NCBI RefSeq assembly: GCF_002001205.1
Contig: NZ_MUNZ01000114.1
Coordinates: 1-41,320, forward strand
DNA: 41,320 nt
Origin: Hydrogenophaga sp. A37
GTDB lineage: Bacteria; Pseudomonadota; Gammaproteobacteria; Burkholderiales; Burkholderiaceae_C
Reading direction: 5' to 3'
The position numbers and the translations under genes were made by a program. The notes under the pieces are model-generated. The model was given only the letters and a program-made list of their open reading frames with translations, was not told where the DNA came from and did not search any database. This document shows, in pieces, positions 16,210-24,823 of the stretch; position 1 is the stretch's first letter; every line of letters begins with the position of its first letter.

Positions 16210-17379
16210 TCAAGCAGACAGCGCCTGCATTTCCTTGAACAGATCGGCCTTGCCTTCAAAGCCGATGCCGGGCAGGTGGTCGGGCAGGGTCACGTAACCG
16301 CCCTCGACCTTCACACCGTCCGGGAAGCCGCCGAAGGGCTGGAACAGGTCGGGGTAGCTTTCGTTGCCACCCAGGCCCAGACCGGCCGCGATGTTCAACG
16401 ACATCTGGTGCCCGCCGTGCGGGATGCAGCGGCTGGGCGACCAGCCGTGTTCCTTTAGCATCTCCAGCGTGCGCAGGTACTCCACCAGGCCGTAGCTCAG
16501 TGCACAGTCGAACTGCAGCCAGTCGCGGTCGGGGCGCATGCCGCCGTAGCGGATCAGGTTGCGCGCGTCCTGCATGGAGAACAGGTCTTCGCCCGTGGCC
16601 ATGGGGTTCTTGTAGTAGTTGCGCAGGGCTGCCTGCAGCTCGTAGTCGAGCGGGTCGCCCGGCTCCTCATACCAGAACAGGTCGTACTGCGACAGGGCCT
16701 TGGCGTACTGGATCGCGTTGTCCAGATCGAAGCGGCCGTTGGCGTCCACGCAGAGCTTCTGGCCGTCCTGCAGCACCTCCATGATCGAGTCGATGCGGCG
16801 CAGGTCCTCGTCGAGCGAGGCGCCGCCGATCTTCTTCTTGACCACGGTGTAACCACGGTCGATGTAGCTGCGCATCTCGTCCTTGAGCTTGTTGTGGTCC
16901 TGTCCCGGGTAGTAATAGCCGCCGGCGGCGTAGACGAAGATCTTGCGGTTGGCCTGGCCGTTGCCGTAGCGGTTGGCCAGCAGCTGGAACAGGGGCACGC
17001 CTTCGATCTTGGCCACGGCGTCCCAGACCGCCATGTCGATGGTGCCGATGGCCACCGAACGCTCGCCGTGACCGCCCGGCTTTTCGTTCGTGAACATGGT
17101 GTTCCAGATCTTGTGCGGGTCCAGGTTCCTGCCGCTGTCGTCGATCAGCGTGTCGGGGTTGGCCTCCATCACGCGCGGGATGAAGCGCTCGCGCATGAGC
17201 TTGCCCTGGCCGTAGCGGCCGTTGGAATTGAAGCCGTAGCCGACCACCGGTTTGCCATCGCGCATCACGTCGGTGATCACGGCCACCAGGCTCAGCGTCA
17301 TCTTGCTGAAGTCGATGTAGGCGTTGCGAATGGGCGAGCTGATGGGCAGGGTCTGTTCTCTGATTTCAACGATTTTCAT
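16210..17379 (-). CDS. tarD: D-tartrate dehydratase (enolase superfamily)
   Basis: Mg-dependent lyase of 389 aa, the same length as the characterised Bradyrhizobium D-tartrate dehydratase, converting D-tartrate to oxaloacetate. It belongs to the mandelate-racemase-like enolase superfamily. Motifs shared with TarD include SSPIRNAYIDF, GYGFNSNGRYGQG and GGHGERSVA. The catalytic KxK lies in VVKKKIGG, metal ligands are in VDANGRFD, YEEPGDPL and TGEDLFS, and the catalytic His is in CIPHGGHQM. The ATG at 17379 is preceded by GGAGTC. It is the first gene of a two-gene operon with the Bug protein and is divergent from a LysR gene. Function is assigned from close motif agreement. Confidence 0.88.
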   Translation of the reverse strand: MKIVEIREQTLPISSPIRNAYIDFSKMTLSLVAVITDVMRDGKPVVGYGFNSNGRYGQGKLMRERFIPRVMEANPDTLIDDSGRNLDPHKIWNTMFTNEKPGGHGERSVAIGTIDMAVWDAVAKIEGVPLFQLLANRYGNGQANRKIFVYAAGGYYYPGQDHNKLKDEMRSYIDRGYTVVKKKIGGASLDEDLRRIDSIMEVLQDGQKLCVDANGRFDLDNAIQYAKALSQYDLFWYEEPGDPLDYELQAALRNYYKNPMATGEDLFSMQDARNLIRYGGMRPDRDWLQFDCALSYGLVEYLRTLEMLKEHGWSPSRCIPHGGHQMSLNIAAGLGLGGNESYPDLFQPFGGFPDGVKVEGGYVTLPDHLPGIGFEGKADLFKEMQALSA

Positions 17380-17406
17380 GGGAGTCTCCGTGAAGGGAGC
17401 GCCTAT

Positions 17407-17418
17407 GATTTCGAAATC
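17407..17418. promoter_or_regulatory. Palindrome in the tarD / LysR divergent promoter
   Basis: GATTTCGAAATC is a perfect 12-base palindrome in the 94-base gap 17380-17473. A second small dyad, GGTC-N5-GACC, follows at 17420-17432. Both are placed where the divergent LysR protein would bind. Confidence 0.5.
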
Positions 17419-17473
17419 TGGTCGTGCTGACCAATGCTGTTTTTCTTGTCTTTGATGCTTTGAAAGCACCGTC

Positions 17474-18391
17474 ATGACGATGAACCTGTCCTGGATTGAC
17501 GACTTCACTGCGCTGGCTTCCACCGGCAATTTCTCGCGCGCAGCTGAAGAGCGCCACATGACGCAGCCAGCATTCAGTCGGCGCATTCGGGCGCTGGAAG
17601 AGTGGCTCGGCGTCGAACTGTTTGACCGGAGTTCCCAGCCCGCGCGGGTGACCGAGGTGGGTGAATGGTTTCGCACGGTCGCACAGGACTTGCAGGCGCG
17701 GGTCACTGCGATTCCTGGAGAGGCACGGGAAAAGGCCGAAGCCAGCTCGACCACGCTGCGCTTTGCTTCTACGCATGCGCTCTCGTTCACCTTCTTTCCG
17801 CGTTGGCTGCAGGCGCTGGAAGCGCAGTCATCCATGGGCCCCCTTCAACTGGTGTCGGATGTTCAGCAGAAGTGCGAGGCACTGTTGTCACAGAGCCAGG
17901 TGCATTTCATGCTGGCCCATGGCCATCCGGGGGTGCGTGGACGTCTGGACGCAGAGGAGTTTCCGAACCTGGTTGTGGGAACGGATCAGTTGGTACCCGT
18001 GTCTGCGCCCGATGCGTCCGGGCAGGCGCTTCATCAACTGATGGGAGGCAAGCATCACGTGGTGATGTTGCTGGGCTACAACCTGGAGTCGGGGCTGGGG
18101 CGCATTCTCAAAGAGCTCAAAGGACCTGAGCTGGAACATCTGCATGTGCAGAACGTCATGACGGCTCACCTGGCGTCGGTGTTGCGCACCATGGCTTTGA
18201 ACGGAAGAGGTCTCGCCTGGCTACCAAGGCTGCTGGTGGGTGACGATCTTGAGCGGGGACGACTGGTGATTGCCGCGCCAGCCGAGTGGCATGTCGATCT
18301 GGAGATTCGTCTACACCGCCATCGCACAAGCATTGGCAAAGCTGCCGAGGCCTTTTGGAACACGGCCAGCCACTTTGAGATCGGTGTCTGA
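17474..18391 (+). CDS. LysR-family regulator of the tartrate operon
   Basis: LysR regulator of 305 aa. The helix-turn-helix is clear: LSWIDDFTALASTGNFSRAA, then HMTQPAFSRRIRALEEWLGV and LFDRSSQP. The effector domain opens with TLRFASTHALSFTFFPRWLQ, a wording I associate with the HypT-like branch of the family, but that does not define its ligand. The divergent location and the palindromes in the gap suggest it controls tarD and the Bug gene. It is convergent with the dehydrogenase gene at 18449. Confidence 0.8.
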   Translation: MTMNLSWIDDFTALASTGNFSRAAEERHMTQPAFSRRIRALEEWLGVELFDRSSQPARVTEVGEWFRTVAQDLQARVTAIPGEAREKAEASSTTLRFASTHALSFTFFPRWLQALEAQSSMGPLQLVSDVQQKCEALLSQSQVHFMLAHGHPGVRGRLDAEEFPNLVVGTDQLVPVSAPDASGQALHQLMGGKHHVVMLLGYNLESGLGRILKELKGPELEHLHVQNVMTAHLASVLRTMALNGRGLAWLPRLLVGDDLERGRLVIAAPAEWHVDLEIRLHRHRTSIGKAAEAFWNTASHFEIGV

Positions 18392-18448
18392 CAGCGCGCA
18401 ATCCCTGGGGCACCGCTTCGCCGGCGGCCGATGGGCCTTCGCGCGACG

Positions 18449-19471
18449 TCAGAGCAATACCGGCATCCCGCTGCGCAGCGACTGCGTGATCGCCTGACCG
18501 ATGCGGGTGGCTTCGGTGGCGTCGTTGAGTGTGAGTGGCGAAGGCTGTTCGCCGCGGCAGGCCGAGACGAAGGCTTCCATCTCCAACCGGAAGGCGTCGC
18601 CAAAACGCGCGAAAAAGTCCGGCAGGGCGCGGTGGCCCACGCCGCAGGCGTCGCGGTACTGCACGCGGCTCAGGTGCGCGCCCACGCCCACCTGCAGCGT
18701 GCCGGTGGTGCCGATCACTTCGGTTGTGGTTTCGTGGCCGTGCGGCATGGTGCGGCTGGCGTAGAACACGGCGCGTTGCCCGCCATCGAATTCCACAATC
18801 GCCAGACCGTTGTCCACGTCACCGCACTCGGCCAGGCCAGGGTGCAGGGCGATGGTGCCGCTGGCGAACACGCGCGTGGCTTTGGGGTTGCCCAGCATCC
18901 AGCGCGCGAGGTCGATGTCGTGCACGCTGCAGTCCATGAAGATGCCACCCGAGCTGGGCGCGAACTTCACGAAGAAGCCGTCGGGATCGTTCTGGTCGCA
19001 GGTCTGCGAGCGCACCAGGAAGGGCCGGCCCAGCTCGCCCTTGTCGATGGCGGCCTTGGCCTCGGCGTAGCTCGGGTCGAAACGGCGCACGAAGCCGACC
19101 ATGGCCACGAGCTGGGGGAAGTCATTGGCGACGGCCTCCACGGCTTCGCAGGTCGCCACGTCCAGCGACAGCGGCTTTTCGACGAAGACGTGTTTGCCGG
19201 CGCGCAGGCAAGCGATGGTTTGATCGGCGTGCAGCGTGGTGGGCGTCACCAGCACGATGGCGTCGATGCCCGGGTCGCCCAGCATCGCAGCGAGGTCGTC
19301 GTGGCAACGGGTCACGCCCAGCTCGGCGCGCGCCCAGTCCAGCTCGGCGCGCACCGGGCTGCAGGCCGCCACGAGGCGGGCGCCAGGTGTGTGGCGGGCG
19401 AGCTGTTCGGCGTGGCGTTTGCCCAGGCGGCCGAGGCCGGCGATGCCGACATTGAGGATCGATGGGCTCAT
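18449..19471 (-). CDS. Gfo/Idh/MocA-family dehydrogenase, inositol dehydrogenase-like
   Basis: NAD(P)-dependent oxidoreductase of 340 aa. The Rossmann motif is VGIAGLGRLGKRHA, the conserved EKPLS carries the lysine of the family's EKP motif, and the substrate-site Asp and His appear in FMDCSVHDIDLARW. It is the last gene of a two-gene leftward unit, 19 bases after the IdhA-like gene. Its place in an inositol island suggests it oxidises another inositol stereoisomer or a methylated inositol; the sequence does not tell which. No good Shine-Dalgarno is visible, so coupling to the upstream gene is likely. Confidence 0.8.
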   Translation of the reverse strand: MSPSILNVGIAGLGRLGKRHAEQLARHTPGARLVAACSPVRAELDWARAELGVTRCHDDLAAMLGDPGIDAIVLVTPTTLHADQTIACLRAGKHVFVEKPLSLDVATCEAVEAVANDFPQLVAMVGFVRRFDPSYAEAKAAIDKGELGRPFLVRSQTCDQNDPDGFFVKFAPSSGGIFMDCSVHDIDLARWMLGNPKATRVFASGTIALHPGLAECGDVDNGLAIVEFDGGQRAVFYASRTMPHGHETTTEVIGTTGTLQVGVGAHLSRVQYRDACGVGHRALPDFFARFGDAFRLEMEAFVSACRGEQPSPLTLNDATEATRIGQAITQSLRSGMPVLL

Positions 19472-19490
19472 GGGGGTGGCTCGGCAGCGA

Positions 19491-20486
19491 TCAGAAAACG
19501 ATGGCTTGACCAGTGCGGGCGCTTTCGGTGGCCGCGTCGGCCAGCTTCTGCGCCAGCACGCCGTCCTGCACCGTGGTCTTGAAGGGCTGGCCCGACTGCA
19601 GGCAGGCGAAGAAGTGCTCGATTTCCAGCCGGTAGGCGGCGGCGTAGCGCTGCAGGAAGAAGGCCTCGGGCTTGTCGGCCTTCACGCCGTTCGCGTCCCA
19701 CTGAACCACCTCGCTCGGTGTGTGGTTGCCACACTGCAGCAGGCCGGCCGAGCCCAGCACCTCGAAGCGCTGGTCGTAGCCGTAGGCGGCGCGGCGTGTG
19801 GTGTTGATCTGGCACAGGCGGCCCTTGACGGTGCGGATGGTGACGGCGGTGCAGTCGAAGTCGCCCGCCGCGCCCACGGCCGGGTCGGTCAGCACCGAGC
19901 CGGTGGCACTGAGCCAGGCGGCCTCGTCGCCGTCGGCGCAGAGGATCCAGCGGAACACGTCGAAGTCGTGGATCAGCATGTCGCGAAAGATGCCGCCGGA
20001 CTGCTGGATGTACTCCACCGGCGGCGCACCCGGGTCGCGGCTGGTGATGACCAGCATCTCGGGATTGCCGATCTCGCCCGCGTCCATGCGGCGGCGGGCT
20101 TCGTTGAAGGTGGGGTCGAAGCGGCGCTGGAAGCCGATCATGCAGCCCACGCCCGCCGCGGCCACGGCCTGGGCCACGGCTTCGGCGCGCGGCACCGAGA
20201 GGTCCACCGGCTTCTCGCAAAAGATGTGTTTGCCCGCGGCAGCGGCCCGCGCGATCAGCTCGCAGTGCGTGCTGGTGGGCGAGCAGATCGCCACCGCGTC
20301 GATGGACGGGTCGGCGAACACGGCGTCGATGGTTGAGACCTGGGCGCCCAGCGCCTGGGCCAGGTCGGCGGCGGCCGTGGGCACGGCGTCGCAGACGTAT
20401 TTGAGTTGCACACCCGACTGGGCGGCGAGGTTGGTGGCATGGATGCGGCCGATGCGACCCGCACCGAACACGGCGGCGTTTTTCAT
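19491..20486 (-). CDS. Inositol 2-dehydrogenase, IdhA-like (Gfo/Idh/MocA family)
   Basis: Dehydrogenase of 331 aa. The N-terminus has the Rossmann motif VFGAGRIGRIHA, followed by FCEKPVDL. The central segment TSRDPGAPPVEYI, with SGGIFRDMLIHDFDVFRW containing the catalytic Asp/His pair, is very like rhizobial IdhA myo-inositol 2-dehydrogenase. This is one of three related dehydrogenases in the island, while the gene at 23707 resembles the pseudomonad/Burkholderia IolG. The ATG at 20486 is preceded by GGAGACAGG. Upstream lies an exact GGAA-N6-TTCC palindrome, so expression is probably controlled by the adjacent RpiR protein. Confidence 0.85.
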   Translation of the reverse strand: MKNAAVFGAGRIGRIHATNLAAQSGVQLKYVCDAVPTAAADLAQALGAQVSTIDAVFADPSIDAVAICSPTSTHCELIARAAAAGKHIFCEKPVDLSVPRAEAVAQAVAAAGVGCMIGFQRRFDPTFNEARRRMDAGEIGNPEMLVITSRDPGAPPVEYIQQSGGIFRDMLIHDFDVFRWILCADGDEAAWLSATGSVLTDPAVGAAGDFDCTAVTIRTVKGRLCQINTTRRAAYGYDQRFEVLGSAGLLQCGNHTPSEVVQWDANGVKADKPEAFFLQRYAAAYRLEIEHFFACLQSGQPFKTTVQDGVLAQKLADAATESARTGQAIVF

Positions 20487-20568
20487 GAAAGTCCTGTCTC
20501 CGTTTGTGGGGCTCAGCGCGCGAATTCCATCAGGCGCGCGGGCAACGGAACTATAAAGAGCTTTCTTG

Positions 20569-20592
20569 ATTTTGGAAATAAATTTCCAAAAT
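20569..20592. promoter_or_regulatory. IolR-type operator upstream of the dehydrogenase pair
   Basis: Arms of 11 bases (ATTTTGGAAAT and its complement) surround a two-base AA centre, giving a 24-base almost perfect palindrome. It contains GGAA-ATAAAT-TTCC (20574-20587), exactly the GGAA-N6-TTCC consensus described for RpiR-type IolR in rhizobia. A second, weaker dyad GTCGAA-N6-TTCGAC follows at 20602-20619. The gap is strikingly AT-rich against the surrounding GC-rich DNA. Confidence 0.8.
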
Positions 20593-20651
20593 ATTTTTCA
20601 AGTCGAATGAATTTTCGACGGGTGTTTCAGGCAGCCGCAGGGGCCGCCATG

Positions 20652-21524
20652 TCAAGCCGCCGCCTTGGGCGATGTGGGGCGGTAGGGCAGTTCGAGCGCG
20701 TAGGCCAGCGCGATGAACAGGCTCTGCGCCAGGCCCATGGTGCTGGTGAGGGCGCGAAAGCCGAAGGTGGAGTTGTCCTGCACCAGCAAGGCGGCCGTGG
20801 CCACCTTGGCCAGCGGGCTCATGCGGCTGTCGGTGATGGCGATCAGACGGGCGCCGCGCTCCACCGCCAGGTCCACAGCGGCCAGCGTTTCTTCGGCGTA
20901 GGGCGCGAAGGAGATGGCCACCATCACGTCGCCCTTGCGCACCGAACGCATCTGGCCCTGGTGCATGCTGCCCAGGCCCGACATCAGGCAGACCCGCTTG
21001 TCGGTGTGCTGGAACGCGTAGTCCAGGTACACGGCCACCGGGAAAGAGCGGCGCGAGGCCGCGATCCAGATGCAGTCGGTCTCGCGCAGCATGTCCACCG
21101 CCTTCTTGAACGTGGCCGCGTCCAGGTTGGCCTCCAGCTCGTGCATGCCGGCCTGGCTGCCGGCCAGGAATTCGCGCGCGATCTCGACGCTGGACAGGCT
21201 GCCGGACCCGGACTCGATGATGTCGCGGATGCGCGTGCGGTAGTTGCGGCTGGGCGCGAGTTGGCGCGTCAGCCCCTCGCGGAAGACGGCCTGCATCTCG
21301 GAGAAGCCCGAGAAGCCGAAGTGTTTGGCGAAGCGCACCACCGCCGAGGGCTGCACCTGGCAGTGGGTGGCGAGTTGCTGGATGCCATCGAGGCCCACGT
21401 GGTCCCGGTGCTGCTCGACATATTTGGCGATGACCTTGAGTTGCTTGCTCAGCGAGTCGTATTCCGTCGAGATGCGTGCGATGAACTGATCGACGCTGGT
21501 CTTGCCGTTGCCCTTGGATGCCAT
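20652..21524 (-). CDS. iolR: RpiR/MurR-family regulator, IolR type
   Basis: Transcription factor of 290 aa: N-terminal RpiR helix-turn-helix (residues about 10-85, with QQLATHCQVQPSAVVRFAKH) and a C-terminal SIS sugar-phosphate-binding domain (about 130-260, with IAASRRSFPVA and ITDSRMSPLA). In alpha-proteobacteria an RpiR-family IolR represses inositol genes and responds to an inositol intermediate. The same role here is inferred from position and from the GGAA-N6-TTCC palindromes at several island promoters. A similar site lies about 50 bases upstream of its own start, suggesting autoregulation. Confidence 0.8.
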   Translation of the reverse strand: MASKGNGKTSVDQFIARISTEYDSLSKQLKVIAKYVEQHRDHVGLDGIQQLATHCQVQPSAVVRFAKHFGFSGFSEMQAVFREGLTRQLAPSRNYRTRIRDIIESGSGSLSSVEIAREFLAGSQAGMHELEANLDAATFKKAVDMLRETDCIWIAASRRSFPVAVYLDYAFQHTDKRVCLMSGLGSMHQGQMRSVRKGDVMVAISFAPYAEETLAAVDLAVERGARLIAITDSRMSPLAKVATAALLVQDNSTFGFRALTSTMGLAQSLFIALAYALELPYRPTSPKAAA

Positions 21525-21569
21525 TGCCCCGAGTCTTTCATGTGCCGCGTGGGTGGGCCCGCGCGATGT

Positions 21570-21583
21570 GGAAAAGGATTTCT
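21570..21583. promoter_or_regulatory. Candidate IolR site upstream of iolR
   Basis: GGAA-AAGGAT-TTCT differs from GGAA-N6-TTCC only in the last base, and lies 46-59 bases upstream of the iolR start codon. It has less flanking symmetry than the site at 20569. Confidence 0.45.
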
Positions 21584-21625
21584 CCGAGCATTCTGAATGA
21601 AAACCCAGTTCCCGGATGCAGGGGC

Positions 21626-22678
21626 TTACGCCAAGTACGGCCGCCGGTCCATGTTCTCGGCGAAGTACAGCCGGAACTCACCCGGCGTGTCCGGCGTGGT
21701 GGCGTGTGGTGCCATGCCCAGCGCGGCCAGCGTGTGCTGCAGTGCGCGGATGGCCTGCGTGTCCGGGTCCTGGTCGATCACCACGTCGAGCACGCCCTGC
21801 TGCAGGTACTGCCGGTGGTCGTCCGAGATCTCGTGCGTGACCCAGCAGACCTTGTGTTCGGCAAAACGCTGCAGGGCCGCCCGGATGCCGGGCGAACCGG
21901 CGCCCGTGTTGTAGAGGCCGACCACGTCGCCCCGGCCCTGCAGGGCCTTCTTGAGCGCGAGGTAACAGCGGTCCGGGTCGTCGTGCGTCTCGGCCACCTC
22001 CACGTCGCAGCGCAGCTGCGGGAACTGCGCGGCCAGCACCTCGCGGCAGCCGCCGCTGCGTTCGATGTGGCCCAGGTAGTCGAGCCGGCTGGAGAGGATC
22101 AGTACGCGGCCTTCGCTGTGGCACAGGCGACCGAGCAGGTAGCCCGCGGTGCGGCCGGCGGCGTGGTTGTCGATGCCCACGTAGTCGGCCTGCGGCACGC
22201 CCGCGACGTTGGTCACCACCATCGCCACGTGTTCGCCGCGCGCGCGCGCCGCCTGCAGTGCCTGGCGCACGGCGGGCGTGTCCGGCGCCGAGACGATCAG
22301 CGCCTGGCGTTGGTAGCGGCGCGGCCCGATGGCGCGCACCAGGGCCGCTTCGTCCTCTTCGGGGGTGGTGACGCGGTGGATCACCAGCCGCTTGTCGAGC
22401 ATGGCCACGCCGCGCTGCATGGCCAGGTTCAGCCGCTGGAAAAACGGCGAAGGATTGTCGGGCAGCACGATGTCGATGTGGACCAGGCCGTGGCGCGTGT
22501 CGGGCAGCACGCGCGGGATGCCCAGCTGCCGCGCGGCCTGCACCACCTTCTCGCGCGTCTTGACGGAGGCCGTGTCGCGCTCGTTGAGCACGCGGTCCAC
22601 GGTGGCCACGCTCACGCCCGCGAGTTCGGCGATTTCAGCGAAGCGGGCGGTCTTTTTTCGGCGCTTGGGGTTTTCCAT
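21626..22678 (-). CDS. LacI-family transcriptional regulator
   Basis: Regulator of 350 aa: N-terminal LacI helix-turn-helix (ARFAEIAELAGVSVATVDRV, then LNERDTASVKTREKV) and a periplasmic-binding-like effector domain including VGIDNHAAGRTAGYLL and YNTGAGSPGI. The ATG at 22678 is chosen; an in-frame TTG at 22699 would place the operator inside the gene. No Shine-Dalgarno is visible before it. It is divergent from the iolH-iolG-TIM-barrel operon, and a perfect palindrome lies between, so it probably represses that operon and itself. The effector may be an inositol or sugar. Confidence 0.85.
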   Translation of the reverse strand: MENPKRRKKTARFAEIAELAGVSVATVDRVLNERDTASVKTREKVVQAARQLGIPRVLPDTRHGLVHIDIVLPDNPSPFFQRLNLAMQRGVAMLDKRLVIHRVTTPEEDEAALVRAIGPRRYQRQALIVSAPDTPAVRQALQAARARGEHVAMVVTNVAGVPQADYVGIDNHAAGRTAGYLLGRLCHSEGRVLILSSRLDYLGHIERSGGCREVLAAQFPQLRCDVEVAETHDDPDRCYLALKKALQGRGDVVGLYNTGAGSPGIRAALQRFAEHKVCWVTHEISDDHRQYLQQGVLDVVIDQDPDTQAIRALQHTLAALGMAPHATTPDTPGEFRLYFAENMDRRPYLA

Positions 22679-22681
22679 GAT

Positions 22682-22699
22682 TTGACGATTTTTCGTCAA
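22682..22699. promoter_or_regulatory. LacI-family operator
   Basis: TTGACGA and TCGTCAA form 7-base arms around four T residues. It starts only three bases upstream of the LacI ATG, where a bound repressor would block both promoter clearance and, in the other direction, the iolH promoter. Confidence 0.7.
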
Positions 22700-22785
22700 T
22701 TATCCCGCCACTGCTGGCGGGCGGCGAACCTACATTGCGCTGGCCGCGCCATGTGGGTGCGGCAACGAGAACATCAGGAGACTCC

Positions 22786-23688
22786 ATGAAAATCGCCCTC
22801 GACCCGTACATGATCCGGCACCTGTCGCTGGAGCAACTGCCCGGCGCGGTGGCCGATCTGGGCTACGACCAGATCGAACTCTCGCCCCGCTCGGACTTCC
22901 TGGACTGGTGGGTCATGCCCCGCGCCACCAAAGAGCGCATGGCCGGCTTCAAGGCCGCGATGCGCGCCGCCGGCGTCGGCCTGGCCACGCTGCAACCCAT
23001 GTACCGCTGGGCCAGCCCCTTCGAAGACGAGCGCACCTGGGCCGTGCGCTGCTGGAAGAAGGCCATTGAAGTCTCGGTCGAGATGGGCTGTGAACTCATG
23101 ATCTCCGAGTTCGGCCGGGGTTCGTCGCCTGAGCGTTCAGTGGGTGAACGCCCCGGCGCGAACACCAGGGAAATGTGCGAAGCCGCCTGGTTCCGCAGCA
23201 TGGACGAGCTGCTGCCGATCTTCGAGAAGGAAGGCCTCACCCTCTCCGTGGAGCCGCATCCGGAAGACTGGATCGAGACCATGCAGCCGGCGGCCGACAT
23301 CGTGAAGAACATCGGGTCGAAAGCGTTGAAGCTGAGCTACATCGCGCCGCACACTTTCTATTACGGCGACGACATGGCCGCCATGATCAAGGAGGCCGCC
23401 CCGGTGCTGGCCCATGTGCGGGTGGCCGACACCTTCAACCACAAGAAGAGCAGCCAGCTGCGCTACATCGTCAACCCGCCGGGCTCCACGCAGGTCCGGG
23501 TGCACCAGCACCTGGACATGGGCCAGGGCGAGATCGACTGGAACGTCTTCTTCCAGACCCTGGCCGAGGTGAAGTTCGACGGCGTGCTCTCGTCCTGCGT
23601 GTTCGCCTGGGAAGAGCGGGCCAATGATTCCAGCCGCTTCATGCGCGCCGAGATGCAGCGCCACATCGACAAGTTTTCCAACAAGTAA
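22786..23688 (+). CDS. iolH: IolH-like sugar phosphate isomerase/epimerase (TIM barrel)
   Basis: Xylose-isomerase-like TIM-barrel protein of 300 aa, very similar in wording to the IolH-type proteins of rhizobial inositol loci: [18 protein letters not shown] at the start, [10 protein letters not shown] and [13 protein letters not shown]. Metal ligands expected of the fold are Glu in SVEPHPEDW, His in APHTFYYG and Glu in FAWEERA. Its exact reaction is not established; it is thought to act on an inosose or a downstream intermediate. The start ATG at 22786 has AGGAGAC upstream. First gene of the iolH-iolG-TIM-barrel operon. Confidence 0.8.
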   Translation: MKIALDPYMIRHLSLEQLPGAVADLGYDQIELSPRSDFLDWWVMPRATKERMAGFKAAMRAAGVGLATLQPMYRWASPFEDERTWAVRCWKKAIEVSVEMGCELMISEFGRGSSPERSVGERPGANTREMCEAAWFRSMDELLPIFEKEGLTLSVEPHPEDWIETMQPAADIVKNIGSKALKLSYIAPHTFYYGDDMAAMIKEAAPVLAHVRVADTFNHKKSSQLRYIVNPPGSTQVRVHQHLDMGQGEIDWNVFFQTLAEVKFDGVLSSCVFAWEERANDSSRFMRAEMQRHIDKFSNK

Positions 23689-23706
23689 CCCCTACGGAGA
23701 TATTTC

Positions 23707-24717
23707 ATGACTTTGAACATTGGTGTCATTGGCACCGGCATGATCGGCCGCGACCACACGCGTCGCATCCAACAGGTGCTCGCGGGTGCCGAAGTGGTGG
23801 CCCTGTCCGACGTGAACACGGCCAGCGCCGAAGCCGTCCGCAAAGACCTGGCCCCCAACGCGAAGCTGTACGACACGGGCGAAGCCCTGATCGCTGCGCC
23901 CGAGGTGCAGGCCGTGCTGGTCACGTCCTGGGGCGCCACGCACGAGCCCTATGTGCTCGCCGCCATCGCCGCCGGCAAGCCGGTGTTCTGCGAGAAGCCG
24001 CTGGCGACCACAGCCGAAGGCGCACGCCGCATCGTCGATGCCGAAGTGAAGTTCGGCCGCCGCCTGGTTCAGGTCGGCTTCATGCGCCGCTACGACGCAG
24101 GTTACGTCGCGCTCAAGCAGGCGGTGGAGCAGCACACCGGCGCGCCGATCCTGGTGCACGCCGCGCACCGCAACCCCGCCGTGCCCGAGGCCTACATCAC
24201 GTCCATGGCGATTCACGACACCATGATTCACGAGATCGATGTGTTCCGCTGGCTGCTGAATGACGACTATGTGTCGGCCCGCGTGCTCTACCCGCGCAAC
24301 GCCGCGCGCAGCCACAGCAAATTGCGCGACCCGCAGGTCGTGGTGCTGGAAACGCAGAAGGGTGTGCTGATCGACATCGAGATCTTCGTCAACTGCGCCT
24401 ACGGCTACGACATCCAGTGCGAGGTGGTCGGTGAAGACGGCACCGCCAGGCTGCCCGAGCCCATGGCCATCGACATGCGCCTGGGTGCCCAACGCCAGAG
24501 CACCATCCTGACCGACTGGAAAGACCGCTTCGTGGCCAGCTACGACGTGGAACTGAACGACTTCATCGGTGCCGCTTCCAAGGGCGGCGCCACCGGCCCC
24601 AGCGCCTGGGACGGCTATGCCGCCGCGGTCACGTCCGATGCCTGCGTGAAGGCGCAAGAGAGCGATGGCCAGGCCGTCGCCATCGAGCTGCCAACGCGTC
24701 CGGCTCTCTACGCATAA
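23707..24717 (+). CDS. iolG: Inositol 2-dehydrogenase IolG
   Basis: Enzyme of 336 aa that oxidises myo-inositol to 2-keto-myo-inositol with NAD, the first step of the pathway. The wording closely matches proteobacterial Iol[52 protein letters not shown] and, at the active site, [17 protein letters not shown]. Full family length. It starts 18 bases after iolH with GGAG upstream, and is therefore co-transcribed. It is the best candidate for the main inositol dehydrogenase among the three in the window. Confidence 0.9.
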   Translation: MTLNIGVIGTGMIGRDHTRRIQQVLAGAEVVALSDVNTASAEAVRKDLAPNAKLYDTGEALIAAPEVQAVLVTSWGATHEPYVLAAIAAGKPVFCEKPLATTAEGARRIVDAEVKFGRRLVQVGFMRRYDAGYVALKQAVEQHTGAPILVHAAHRNPAVPEAYITSMAIHDTMIHEIDVFRWLLNDDYVSARVLYPRNAARSHSKLRDPQVVVLETQKGVLIDIEIFVNCAYGYDIQCEVVGEDGTARLPEPMAIDMRLGAQRQSTILTDWKDRFVASYDVELNDFIGAASKGGATGPSAWDGYAAAVTSDACVKAQESDGQAVAIELPTRPALYA

Positions 24718-24720
24718 AGC

Positions 24721-24800
24721 CCCCACGCTCCGCCGCTTCGCGGGTCGCTGCCCCCCAAGGGGTGCATTCCGCCTTGGGGCGGCCCGGCGGCGAAACCCCT
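24721..24800. repeat. Intergenic C/G-run inverted repeat
   Basis: The gap between iolG and the next gene holds CCCCAAGG (24753-24760) mirrored by CCTTGGGG (24772-24779) within a GC-rich stretch beginning CTCCGCCGCTTCGCGGGTCG. Elements of this style are widespread between genes in Comamonadaceae. A second, related element lies near 41187. It may weaken read-through to the downstream gene. Confidence 0.6.
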
Positions 24801-24823
24801 CAACCGATTCAAGAAAGAACACC

